Origin: Pegea sp. RAD2-039 | Taxonomy: Eukaryota; Chordata; Thaliacea; Salpida; Salpidae | NCBI GenBank assembly: GCA_034620365.1 | Contig: JAQGEQ010000324.1 | Coordinates: 310,001-374,000, forward strand | Length of the DNA: 64,000 nucleotides | Reading direction: 5' to 3' | Part shown: positions 25,602 through 38,149 of the stretch, piece after piece | Layout of the letters: each line of letters starts with the position of its first letter | How positions within the stretch are numbered: position 1 is the first letter of the stretch | The notes under the pieces: generated by a model | The model's input: only the letters and a program-made list of their open reading frames with translations | Database searches by the model: none | What the model was told of the DNA's origin: nothing | Program-made: the position numbers and the translations under genes

Positions 25602-27255
25602 ATTTTATGAAAATTAAGTTTCCTGAAATTTTGATTGTTTAAACAATTGAAATAAATATTTGTCAATCGAACAATAAATATCTTGTGTGTTAAAAGCGTT
25701 TCAAAAAGTTTAAATTTTGATTTAAGATATTTAAGAAATCTTTTAATAAAATTGATTTAATTTGTGAAGCTTGTAAATAAAACTTTTATTAAATAAAAAA
25801 TTTTCATTTAGCTTGTTTGGTGAGTCATTTGTAAGTAAATATTTCTAAATTAAAGAAATAATTTTAATTTTTAACTAATTAGAATTAAAAATTAAACAAA
25901 TGTATTAAAAAAAACATCTTTTCAGCCCTAACCTTTGATAAGTATTTTTATATCTCTGGTTTCTTTTTTAATGACAACAGAAAAACTTTAAATGAACTTG
26001 AGAAAGCATTCTGTAACAAGTTTTATTTTTTATGGCTAACCGCGTTTTTATATATAAACAATTGGAATATTCGTCATTCAGAAAAAATTCAATTATCCAA
26101 TTTATAAAAATCCATTTTCTCTAGGAATTTTGTGCTTTGACAAAAAGTTTACTAACTTTCATGTATACCAACTTGTAATCTAATTTTGGTAAATATAAAA
26201 CGCCTTAATTCAAAGTAATACATCTAACTTAAAATGATCTTGCCGTTTAGATAAAAGAAAAGTATAACTAAATTTAATTGAATTTACAGCTTTTCAAAAC
26301 TGATCAACAAGCTTTTATTCAAAGTGTAAACACTTTTCAAATAAATTCTGCCCTTTAGCGCCACCTAAATATTTAGAGTTTTAATGTTTGGTTAAAAATA
26401 TTGTGAATATTTATTAACATTTTTTAATTAATTTTCAAATTATTGTAAGAAACAATCATAAGCTTAGTTGCACAACATTCAAACTTTAACCATTATAAAA
26501 TGTTTTTAAGTATTTCATCACTCAAAATATAAACCAGCTTTCAAGTAAAACTGTTTTGGGTTTTGTTCAGCCTAAAAAATATGATTAATAATGACTTTTA
26601 TCGCTATAACAACTTTGTATTATTTTGTCAGCACAAAGTTAAACTTAAAAAAACTTATTTTTTAAACATCTGCATTTTTGCTCAAATATAAAAATCAAAC
26701 TAAAAGAGAAGTTCATAGAAAAATTTGTTGACTTTTTGGTTAAATTTGTTTGATATAAATGTAGTGGACTGTTACAAAAAGAATTTAAAATATTTAACCT
26801 AACTCTTATCAAAACTAAAACTTGAGTAAAGTAACAGGAATATTTTTGTTATTCCAAATTTTTTAGCTTTTTACCAACAAATTGAAACAAATCACCAAAA
26901 ATAAATAATTAAAAATTAATTCTTTAAAAACACTGAAAAAAATTTACGAAAAAATACTTTTCAAGATAACAAGATTTTTTTAACTAAAACTTTTATGTTA
27001 GTTAATTACTGATTTTTAATTTTTACCAGTAACTTATTTCTGTATCAAAAAAGAAAATGCTTACAAAAAATATATTTTTAAATCTCTATGCAAACGAAAA
27101 AACAAAATTACAAAATTTTTTTTCAAAAAATGATAAAAATTGCACAAAACTTGAAAGATGTTAAAACTTGCCAACACAATAAGTTAATTTACCAAATAAT
27201 CAACCAGTAAAACAGCAAGTAGCAACCAGTAACGACCAGTTGCAGCCAGTAGTAA
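25602..27255. other. AT-rich spacer; CAG-rich degenerate repeat at the right end
   Basis: No gene seen. At about 27192-27262, just past the PDZ-gene stop, the sequence repeats degenerate AACCAGTA/CAACCAGT units. They resemble the AATCAACCAGCAA variants of the minisatellite in the same gene's intron. Confidence 0.5.
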
Positions 27256-30200
27256 CTAGTAACTATTGACAAACTGATGAGCAAGATTGTAATCTGTTAG
27301 TTTGGGTTTCAGAGCTGCTTTCTTGTTTCTTCCCAAAGTTTTCTGAACATGCTCTTTGAGGGTCTTTAGATCAACTTTATAATCAACTGCAGAAAGATCT
27401 GCTTGTGAAGAGCTGCATGTAGATGTGAGTTCGGTTTTAGATGAAGATGGTTTTGGAGCAGACTTTAAGACTGAAATTTTGGGGCTGGAATCAGGTCTAA
27501 AAAAGTGAAAAACTTAAAATATTATCAAAATTTGATAACTTTTACCTAGCTTCCTCATCTACTAATCTTCGCGCTTGTGACATCACTGATGACGACGATT
27601 CATCAGTTGACGTCAGCGATATTTCATCATAAAACTTTCGACACGCTTCAGTGAATTCGCGTGATGGTTGCGGCGACCGTGACGTAAATCGACTCTTCCA
27701 TCCAAACCGTGAACTCAATTGTTTTCGAATTTCACGTTTTGCCTGCGCCACTCGCTGTTTTCGCTCGCTAGATGGCGCTAAATCGTCAAGATTAGTCAAA
27801 TTTGGTGTCGATAGCGTTAATTTGCTGATGACGTCATCAATTTGTTGTAAATCACTGCTTGTGGCTGATTGTGACGTCATCGGTGAGTTTTGAACACTAT
27901 GATTGGCTGTAAAAGATCACTTTATAGAATAATACGTGAAGAAGAAAAGAAATTACATCTTTTTGGAACAAAGATCCGATTTTCAAGTGATCCTAAATCT
28001 AATCTTCCGGAAAGATGTTGCGAACTTGGAGTGAGGTTTCGCGAAGAGAAGAACTCATCTGTTCGTTCATCAACTACCAACAAGCTGACTCCATCAGCGC
28101 GTTTTATCGTTGCTATGACGAAGTGATGAGATTCCTAAGAAATCGTCAAAAGAATAATAAACTTTTAGGAACTTTTGAGGGACTTTTTGGGTCGTACAAG
28201 TTTATGTGAAGATTTTTTAGGAGTGGTTTGAGACCTAATTAGGAGCTCTTAAATTTACAAAAATCTGAATATCTTTAACATTTTCGATTTTTTTTTTACC
28301 TTTTCAACATTGACATTATTGATTTCGATAATACGATCTCCCACAAGAAGCCCCGCAGCATCCGAAACTCCTTCAGGAATCACTTGTCCCACAAAGTGTC
28401 CTAAAGTAAAAGATCACAGACCTGAATCTACTAAACCATTTTATCACCTTTTATGAAATTGTGTTTTGATGTTATCTTCTTCTCTCTTGTCACTAAATGA
28501 AAGTCATAACCCTAATAAAGACGTCATCAGCAATTAGGACTGATAGATGAACCGACCGACCTTTTTTGACTTCTTGATGTAAATGCTTCGAGGTCGAAGA
28601 CACTCTTTACTCCCCCCTAACGGTGAAACTGACATTCTACTTCCTGGCTGAGTAAAGAAGTTCCTGATATAAGGATTAAACGCCACCAACAGCGTTACTT
28701 GTCGTAATCCTACGATGGCGTAATCAGTTAGTGACGTCATTTTAACATGATATGACATATTTGAAAATGATCAGCAGATCAGCAGATTAACACTTTGACC
28801 AACCACAAACCAACAACAACCACAAACCAACAACAACCACAAACCAACAACAACCACAAACCAACAACAACCACAAGCCATCAACAACCACAAACCAACA
28901 ACAACCACAAACCAACAACAACCACAAACCAACAACAACCACAAGCCATCAACAACCACAAATCAACCAGCAACAACCACAAACCAACAACAACCACAAA
29001 CCAACAACAACCACAAACCAACAACAACCACAAACCAACAACAACCACAAACCAACAACAACCACAAGCCATCAACAACCACAAATCAACCAGCAACAAC
29101 CACAAACCAACAACAACCACAAACCAAACAACCACAAACCAACAACAACCACACCAACAACAACCACAAACCAACAACAACCACAAGCCAACAACAACCA
29201 CAAACCAACAACAACCACAAACCAACAACAACCACAAATCAACCAACAACAACCACAAATCAACCAGCAACAACCACAAAACCAACAACCAACAACACAA
29301 ACCAACAACAACCACAAGCCATCAACAACCACAAATCAACCAGCAACAACCACAAACCAACAACAACCACAAACCAACAACAACCACAAACCAACAACAA
29401 CCACAAGCCAACAACAACCACAAACCAACAACAACCACAAACCAACAACAACCACAAATCAACCAACAAACCAAACCACACAATCAATAACAACCACAAA
29501 CCAACAACAACCACAAACCAACAACAACCACAAACCAACAACAACCACAAGCCATCAACAACCACAAATCAACCAGCAACAACCACAAATCAACAACAAC
29601 CACAAACCAACAACAACCACAAACCAACAACAACCACAAACCAACAACAACCACAAACCAACAACAACCACAAACCAACAACAACCACAAACCAACAACA
29701 ACCACAAACCAACAACAACCACAAACCAACAACAACCACAAGCCATCAACAACCACAAATCAACCAGCAACAACCACAAACCAACAACAACCACAAACCA
29801 ACAACAACCACAAGCCATCAACAACCACAAATCAACCAGCAACAACCACAAACCAACAACAACCACAAACCAACAACAACCACAAACCAACAACAACCAC
29901 AAGCCAACAACAACCACAAACCAACAACAACCACAAACCAACAACAACCACAAATCAACCAGCAACAACCACAAATCAACATTAACCACAAATCAACCAG
30001 CAACAACCACAAGCCAACAACAACCACAAACCAACAACAACCACAAACCAACAACAACCACAAATCAACCAGCAACAACCACAAATCAATAACAACCACA
30101 AATCAACCAGCAATAACCACAAATCAACCAGCAACAACCACAAACCAACATCAACCACAAGTAAACCAACAACAACCACAAATCAACCAGCAACAACCAC

Positions 30201-32430
30201 ACCCGACCAACAACCACAAACCAACAACAACCACAAATCAACCAACAACAACCACACCCGACCAACAACCACAAATCAACAACAACCACAAACCAACAAC
30301 AACCACAAACCAACAACAACCACAAACCAACAACAACCACAAGCCAACAACAACCACAAATCAACCAGCAACAATCACAAATCAACAACAACCAGAAATC
30401 AACCAGCAACAACCACAAATCAACCAGCAACAACCACAAATCAACCAACAACAACCACAAACCAACAACAACCACAAATCAACCAGCAACAACCACAAAT
30501 CAACAACAACCAGAAATCAACCAGCAACAACCACAAATCAACAACAACAACCACAAACCAACATCAACCACAAATCAATAACAACCACAAATCAACCAGC
30601 AACAACCACAAATCAACATTAACCACAAATCAACCAGCAACAACCACAAGTAAACCAACAACAACCACAAATCAACCAGCAACAACCACAAATCAACCAG
30701 CAACAACCACAAATCAACCAGCAACAACCACAAGTAAACCAACAACAACCACAAATCAACCAGCAACAACCACAAGTAAACCAACAACAACCACAAATCA
30801 ACCAGCAACAACCAGAAATCAATCAACAACCACAAATCAACCAGCAACAACCACAAACCAACAATCACAAATCAACCAGCAACAACCAGAAATCAATCAA
30901 CAACAACCACAAATCAACCAGCAACAACCACAAACCAACAACCACAAATCAACAACAACCACAAATCAACAACAACCACAAACCAACAACAACCACAAAT
31001 CAATAACAACCACAAATCAACCAGCAACAACCACAAATCAACAACAACCACAAACCAACAACAACCACAAATCAATAACAACCACAAATCAACCAGCAAC
31101 AACCACAAATCAACCAGCAACAACCAGCAACAACCACAAACCAACATCAACCACAAATCAACAACAACCACAAATCAACCAGCAACAACCACAAATCAAC
31201 CAGCAACAACCACAAGTAAACCAACAACAACCACAAATCAACCAGCAACAACCACAAATCAACCAGCAACAACCACAAATCAACCAGCAACAACCACAAA
31301 CCAACATCAACCACAAGTAAACCAACAACAACCACAAACCAACAACAACCACAAACCAACAACAACCACAAATCAACAACAACCACAAACCAACAACAAC
31401 CACAAATCAACCAACAACAACCACAAATCAACAACAACCAGAAATCAACCAGCAACAACCACAAATCAACCAGCAACAACCACAAATCAACCAACAACAA
31501 CCACAAACCAACAACAACCACAAATCAACCAGCAACAATCACAAATCAACAACAACCAGAAATCAACCAGCAACAACCAGAAATCAACCAGCAACAACCA
31601 CAAATCAACCAGCAACAACCACAAATCAACCAGCAACAACCACAAACCAACAACAATCACAAATCAACCAACAACAACCACAAATCAACAACAACCAGAA
31701 ATCAATCAACAACAACCACAAATCAACCAGCAACAACCACAAACCAACAATCACAAATCAACCAGCAACAACCACAAATCAACAACAACAACCACAAATC
31801 AACAACAACCACAAACCGACCAACAACCAACCAACCAACAACAACCACAAATCAACCAACAACAACCACAAATCAACCAGCAACAACCACAAACCGACCA
31901 TCTAACTCACCCTGCAATTTTTCTACAACTTTTTCATGTGAATCTTTTTCAACATTTTCTTTGTTAACCTGAAAAAATGTTTAGATCAAAATCGGACAAA
32001 ATGGCGTTTTGCGGTTTTGTTCGAAAATAAATTGTATAACAATTGACCTTTTTTTTAATACAAATTTTTCTATTTGTCACCAAACTGAACTAAAAATATT
32101 TCTTATTATTTCCAGTTTCAATTTTTTGCACTATGCTTTTTCTCTAATTTATAAAGACTTTTATCAAACAAGTTTTTATATTAATAAGCTGACCGAAATA
32201 ATTCTGTCCCCTATACGAAGTCCTGCTTTGCTAGATGGTGAATTAGCCAACACATGAAGGACATATGTGTCTGTAGAGTCTGTTTCACAGCAAAGAATGA
32301 ACCCAAAACCATTTTGATCTGTAATTAATAAAAAAAGGAAATTTTTTTCCAACATCTTTTTTTGCTTTTTACCTTTTTTTATTTTGCAAACCCTTCGAGG
32401 TTCTTCAACAGATTTTTTGAACAAAACCAT
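27256..32430 (-). CDS. NHERF: Two-PDZ scaffold of the NHERF (EBP50) type
   Basis: Predicted 444 residues, nine exons (minus strand): 32430-32373, 32318-32194, 31968-31911, 28709-28561, 28511-28448, 28400-28300, 28134-27957, 27906-27546 and 27496-27256, phases all agreeing. NHERF proteins tether transporters and receptors to ezrin/radixin/moesin under the apical membrane. PDZ1 spans about 13-92: RRVCKIKKDQNGFGF holds the carboxylate-binding GFGF loop, then AGLRIGDRIIS, NKENVEKDSHEKVVEKLQ and VTLLVAF. PDZ2 spans about 122-210: SKKGYDFHLV is the binding loop (GYDF), then VGQVIPEGVSDAAGLLVGDR, IIEINNVNVEKESHH and ADGVSLLVVDERTDEFF. A Ser-rich linker follows. The C-terminus LTDYNLAHQFVNSY could be a diverged ERM-binding tail (MDWxxKxxLFSNL type). 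Intron 3 is 3201 bases, nearly all minisatellite. Human NHERF1 has 358 residues. Confidence 0.88.
28795..31900. repeat. 3.1-kb A/C-only minisatellite, 17- and 21-base units
   Basis: Tandem array with base unit CACAAACCAACAACAAC (17 bases). Frequent variants are CACAAGCCATCAACAAC and CACAAATCAACAACAAC (17), and 21-base forms with an inserted CCAG, CCAA or GTAAAC. The plus strand is almost pure A and C, so the PDZ-gene pre-mRNA would be G/U-rich here. Left of about 29990 the 17-base unit dominates, with a repeated block of n plain units, one GCCAT unit and one 21-base unit. Right of that the 21-base CCAG form dominates. The array fills PDZ-gene intron 3, starting about 10 bases from its donor (31910) and ending about 85 bases before its acceptor (28710). 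Long open frames on both strands come from the lack of T on one strand and of A on the other; I do not regard them as genes. Confidence 0.97.
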
Positions 32431-32499
32431 TTTGAACAATAGAAACTTACAAATTAAAATACTTTAAAAATATCTTATACGAAAATTTTTGCAAATATA

Positions 32500-32535
32500 A
32501 TTTCAAATTGAAAATTTCAAATTGAAAATTTCAAA
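32500..32535. repeat. Short tandem of TTTCAAATTGAAAA
   Basis: Two and a half copies of a 14-16 base partly palindromic unit (TTTCAAATTGAAAA) lie in the 5' flank of the PDZ gene. Confidence 0.7.
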
Positions 32536-32639
32536 TATCTTACAAAAGCTTTTTTCTTTACTTTTCTCGAATTTACATGTCGCGCTTGAGTAGCTTCGAG
32601 GCACTCTTAGCTTTAGCAGCAAATCATTAAGTTCAGATA

Positions 32640-32762
32640 TCACGTGACAATGTGTAGCGAATGATAAACTCAAAACAAAAAAACAACGAATAAACAGAAA
32701 TATAAATAGTGTCACGTGGAATTACCTGAAAAACTCCAAATCACGTGATACTAGTATGACGT
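32640..32762. promoter_or_regulatory. E-box and CRE-like cluster upstream of the PDZ gene
   Basis: TCACGTGA at 32640 and 32741, CACGTG again at 32713, and TGACGT at 32757 fall within 125 bases, 210-330 bases upstream of the predicted PDZ-gene ATG. CACGTG is the palindromic site of USF/MITF/Max-type bHLH factors. A promoter cluster is plausible, but both motifs are common across the left half of the window. Confidence 0.35.
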
Positions 32763-35700
32763 AAACTTCTAAAGTTGTTAGGAGTAAATTTGTCACAAAC
32801 TTTGTCATAGATGGAAAAGGATTTACAAAATGTTGAAAGAATTTTTTTGGTGATTTGAGCAAAAATCAATTTGTTCCGCTTCACTGATTTCTGCCTCTGA
32901 TGAACTTGAATACCGGATTTTTAAATATAGAATTATAGCCTAGCTATTTTCAGAAATTTTACAATTCAGTTAATTTGAGATAAAAAGAGTTTTCTTAGAT
33001 TTTTGTCTATTTAAAACAAAAAAATATTTAAAAAATAAAATATTGAAAATTATTTAATAACTATTAATATTAAATAAATTTAGACTTTATATTACAGCGG
33101 TGATGACATCACAGACGATTATATCGATAGAAAAAGAAGCTTTATGGTGGCGCATTTTTAGACAAAAACTTCGTAAATTTTGGGAAATATTTTCTGCTGT
33201 AAATAGATGTAAATTACCGGTGACGTCATCACTTCTGATTCAATTTTCATCTTTATTTTTAAGTTTAAAAAAGAAATTACTATTTTTGTTAGTAAATGAA
33301 AAATCGCATTCAAAAAAAATTTTTAAGTTAAATTTGACATAAAATTATTAAAAGTTAAAAAAAAGACTCTAAAAGCAAGCTGCAAATTTATTAGAAAATC
33401 TTAGTGCTTCTGAAGAATTAACAAAATAGTGACGTCACCATTAATATATTACTGTTACGCTTCAACAAACAAAATCATTCAAGCGTAAACAGTTTTGAGG
33501 TTAAATGTCAAATCTTGGCAAGCTCAAAAAATCAGTCAAAAAAAGGTTTCAAACAAAAACGATTTTGCTACCATTGAAACTTAATCTACCTATGATTGTA
33601 TGAAACTAATTTAAGTTACTTTTACAAGAACTAAAAATATTTTACTAAATCTGAAGCCCGAAAGTTTTTAGGGAAAATTGTCGCCATCAAAAAACTTGAA
33701 ATTACTTTTATCTCTTTTGATTCAATTCTGTAATTTTAGTTTTAAAATCTTAGCTTGTTGCTTACGAGACAGCTTTCAAAAAATGCCTTCGGCCGTTAAA
33801 CAATATCAAACTACAAGAAAACAAAATTATAAAAATATATTCTGTCATTAAAATTGAAGCAAGCAAAAATTAAATGTCACTAAAAACTGCTGTAAGTACT
33901 TCTGTAAACATCTTATTTTAAATCGTTTTGGAATTTGTTTATTTTAACCAGCTTAAAAAATCGTTTAGATCATAAAAATTACCATCACGTGACTACCTTA
34001 AACAAGTTTTTAGTAATTACACTAAAGTAAGTTTGTATTTAAACCAAACCACTTGTAAACACTGAAGTTTTATCTACAGAAACAACTTTATCTAAACTAC
34101 AGTGCACAAGAATTCTAGCTAATCATTGTATTGACTGTGTTTTAACTAATGTTTAAAGTTTAATACAGGAGTTTTATATACACGCAAAAAGTACAAAATG
34201 GTTGAATAAAACGAGAACAATAATTAGTTTCAACAATTTTGACGATTTAATCATTTGTTTTGGCATTATATATTAATAGGTAATTAATAATAAGGTAATA
34301 CGTTTTGGTTAAATTTGTTTTATTTATATTTTAAAACTTAAACAAATTTTATCTCAAGTATCAAACAAAATAAACTTGTATAAGCTACTTAACACTATTT
34401 TTAAATAAATTGCATTTTAAGTCATAGTTAAAAAATTACTCACGAAATATAGTTTGTAGCAATACAAAAAAATTAATTAAACACTTTTCTATAATCCTAA
34501 TTTTGTAATTTACTATAGTACACAATAGTTTATAGATGCAATAAAATATTCATTAATTTTCTAATATCTTTAATAATTTTTTTTCTTCTAATTTTGATAA
34601 AGCCTTTAAGATTAATAAACTTTTTTAATAAGTAAATAAATCAAAAGATAGAACTTTATAATACCTACTCTAATATTCAAATTCTTTTTCATTAGAAAAA
34701 AACTCAATTGATAAATATTCTAATATGAATTTAAAAGTTAATAATCATTTTTCTACGAAAGTAAAAAAACATTTTCCTCTCATACAGCTTTTTATTGGTT
34801 ACTTTTAGTTTCGACTTTAATGAATTTGTAAATATTTTCCAGGAATTTAATTAAGTTCTATACGTGTGGAAAGCTATCAACTCTTTTAGTGGTAAAGAAA
34901 TATTTAATAAATTTAACGAAAAACAAAACGACCTTTCGAGCTAAAACAATACAAAGTCAATTAGTCACATTTTAACTATAAACAATATACTACAAGAAGC
35001 TTACAATATTTCTAATATTTTAAAAGCAGAAACTTGAATAAAAAAAAACTGAACTTTGATTTAAATTTAAACATTTTGTCAACTTTTGTACAGATGTTGA
35101 TTCATAAGGTAGTAATTTTCAAGCAAGCTGTTTCATACTATATCAGTACATCTAAAAATAAATGTAAAACCTGAAAATGAGAAACTCAACTTATATCTTT
35201 AAATAAACAGCTTCTTCTTGTACTTTATGTAGTTTTTTTGAAGCTAGTCAAATAAAACTGCAGTTAGATTATGTAGATAGCTACAATTTGTATATTTAGC
35301 TGATATAGCCAGCCAAATATCACTATTCCTTTTTCTATAAGCTGCAATCAGACCAACAAGCAAATAGTTCAATTCGAGAAGTTATTACTCAACAATGACG
35401 TCATTAATGTACATCTTTTAACTGAAATATATCACAAATACTTTTATAACATACTATCCGTAGAGGATCTAGAATGTATGTGTCATATCTGTTCAGCTGC
35501 ATCATGATGTTAGAAATGTGATCGAAATTAAATTCAACTTCTGATAAATTAAAAAAATAATCTGATTAACAAATCTCTAATTAAAAAGAGAATAATTGTT
35601 TTAGTGGTATCAATATTGATTGAAATAAACAAAATATATTTCATGATAACCGTATAAATGTTCAAGATAGACAAAAATAGTTTGATTAGCAAAAGTTTTG

Positions 35701-37630
35701 ATAAACATTTCTAGGTTACAATTAGTTTATGTTGAAAAGTGTTAGTTTTGCAAACAACAAAACGACTCTTCAATATACTTCTCAAATAATTGGTTTGATT
35801 AATATTGTTAGAAAAATAACCATTACTTAGTTAGTTAAAAATAATTATTAATAATTATTATAAAACGGCACATCCTTAAGTAAATTTGCAAATTGTTAAG
35901 ATGGTAATTTAAATACATGTAATTAAAATGTAAATTTGTTTGCACAACGTTTTTTAGCACGTTAAAAGCTTCAAGAATTATTAGCAATTAGATAAAACTG
36001 TAATCTTTCTCAGTTATTTCTCCTTACTACTAATTTTGTTGAGTAACTTTAATAATTTTTTCTTCAAAAATAGATTATCAAAATTCAAAAAAATTATTTT
36101 TTAATTTTAATCAACATTTATTGAAGGTTTATTATTTTTATCTGATAAGATACGATTATTTTAAGATAAATCAAAAAATAGTTTTGACTGATAGAATTAA
36201 GCCGTTTGATTATTTTTAACATTTACTTTAAAATTCAACAATTTTTTTTATTCAAAAATTCATCAAACCTAATGTCATGTACAAAGTATTATTTGTTTAA
36301 ACTTAAAAAAAAATTAAACTATTGCTAAACCTCAGTGAGTTTGTTAAAGCTACCCAGTAGAAAACTGTTTTAAATTCAGATTAAAAGCTGTCAAAATAAA
36401 CAAACGTGACAAATTTGTTGAAACTTTACAAAGTGGAAATACTTAACCAGTGAAAGCTTATAAAGTTAAATAGAAATTATTTCAAAAAGAAATTTATAAA
36501 TCAAAGTACCAAGTTAGTTCAAACTACTTTTATAGTCTTGTACTATATGTAGAAAAGCACCTTTTATGTAAGGCATTCACTTAATATCAGCCAGTTGTTT
36601 TTCAGTTCATTGCAAATTCCATTGTAAAGAAGCAGATTATTTTAAGAACAATTTTATTACTTAATTTTCATTTTCATTTTGCCAAACAGTTTCACAAATC
36701 AAAGTTTCAAGTGTCTTATCTTGAACTTTACATCTAACTAGTTTAATCGTCAGACATTCAAGAATTGAAAGTAACTAGCCAACCATGAAAATCAAATTTC
36801 CATAAAAAGTACAAAGAAATCAAATTATTTTATGATTTTTAGTTACTTTTAGTTACTTGTTTCAAAATCTTCTGCTAGTTTACTATTTATGTCTTTAAAT
36901 TATTCAGATTTTATCTAAAGATGATAACTTTTCCGGTGTTATAAAAATCTGCTACTCTGAGCAGCATAATAAGTATTTTAGTATTCGTGTAAGCTTAAAC
37001 CCCATTTTTGTCAGGGAACAGCAAACCTATATAACGCTATATGTCAAGTGTGGAAATTATCTTTCCTAATTATGGATAAACTGGGCTGGTTTAAGAGAAG
37101 CACGGGTTATGAAAGTAAAAGCAGACAGAAAGCTCTGATTGGAAAGAAAACTTTTTATAAAACAACATAAGCAAAGTAAATATGTTTCGCTAGTTCTGGT
37201 AAGGTCAACATCTGGTAAGCAGCTCGTATAGCAGAGGAAGGAGTTTAAACAAAATTAAAACTTAATTTTCTCGAGGCTATTGTTTCTACTCACTGGGCCA
37301 TGTCACCCAACATAGAACTTAAAGAGTAGAGGCAGTTCACCGCTAACCGCTTTTCACTATAACTAAGTCCCATTCGCAAGCAGTACAGAAGTGCGGTTTC
37401 TTTTTATCTACTACTTTTGCCTACTTTGCTAAGCTAAAAAAAGTTCAGCATTTTTAGTGAAAACTTTTTTTTACTTTGTTCGGTTTATTACAAGTTTGAT
37501 ATTGAAGCTGATCCAGTGTTACTCATTAATATAACACCTCAATATATAATGACTGCTTAAATAATTGCATTTAAGTTAAAATAGTTACTTAAAAACTTCT
37601 TGCTTGTGCAAAGTCTACTACTTAAGCTTA
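32763..37630. other. Long AT-rich spacer with a few TGACGTCA sites
   Basis: About 4.9 kb without a supportable gene. TGACGTCA occurs at 33221, 33430 and 35396, and TCACGTGA at 33985. An 80-codon open frame at 33100-33342 begins in a TGACATCA motif, but its composition does not persuade me. The less AT-rich stretch at about 37000-37450 may be old repeat DNA of unknown class. Confidence 0.5.
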
Positions 37631-38130
37631 GCCTAATTTTATTTATTTATTTATTTATTACAATAAATGTGAAGGAGGGTGCCTAAAAAGAGCACCTCTC
37701 GCTAACACACATTCTCACAAATTAGATCTATTTGACGTGTAAACGAAAAAGCATATGACAATGAAGAACTGCACAGAATCATAGTATTGTAAAAGAAAAA
37801 AATTCACAGTTTAGAAATGGCAATGTTGGCGATATTATAACAATTCAGCTTTTTCTTGAACAGCATAAGTGATTTTGACATGACAATCTCTGATGGCAGA
37901 TTGTTCCATGTACTGATTATGCGGTATGAGAAAAAACTTAATCTGGTTAACGTAGCTGGTGGAGTGGGCTTATTAAGATGTAATTTATGTCTTCTAAGTT
38001 GATATAACTTGAGGGAGGGACTAATGGAGAAAAAGTCATCAAACTGAAGATCAATTAGGTTGTGAATAATTTTAAAAATCAGAATAAGGTCGTATTTGAT
38101 TCTTCGGAACTTGGACTTTATCGAAGGCTA
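37630..38130 (-). mobile_element. 3' fragment of a non-LTR retrotransposon (LINE), copy 1
   Basis: On the minus strand an open stretch from about 38125 to the stop at 37806-37804 encodes the end of a LINE reverse transcriptase. Visible pieces are IKYDLILIFKIIHNLIDLQ, SPSLKLYQLRRHKLHLNKP and SYRIISTWNNLPSEIVMSKS, then LMLFKKKLN; the WNxLP...FKxxL ending is characteristic of CR1/Jockey/RTE-like elements. A short 3'UTR follows and ends in a (TAAA)n tail at 37636-37660. The left part of the element is missing, as expected for 5' truncation. A second, more decayed copy lies at 57715-58090. Confidence 0.85.
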
Positions 38131-38149
38131 ACGAAAGTAAACTCAACAC

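Noticed and set aside
28795-31521. Many long open frames on both strands of the minisatellite (up to 231 residues; Thr/Asn/Gln/Pro-rich on plus, Leu/Val/Cys/Trp-rich on minus)
   Set aside because: The array is almost only A and C on one strand, so stop codons cannot arise. Units of 17 and 21 bases have no constant frame, and the array lies between two exons of one PDZ domain that join in phase.
33100-33342. 80-residue frame starting in a TGACATCA-type motif
   Set aside because: Its second half is lysine/leucine/phenylalanine low-complexity sequence typical of AT-rich DNA, with no support for an exon.
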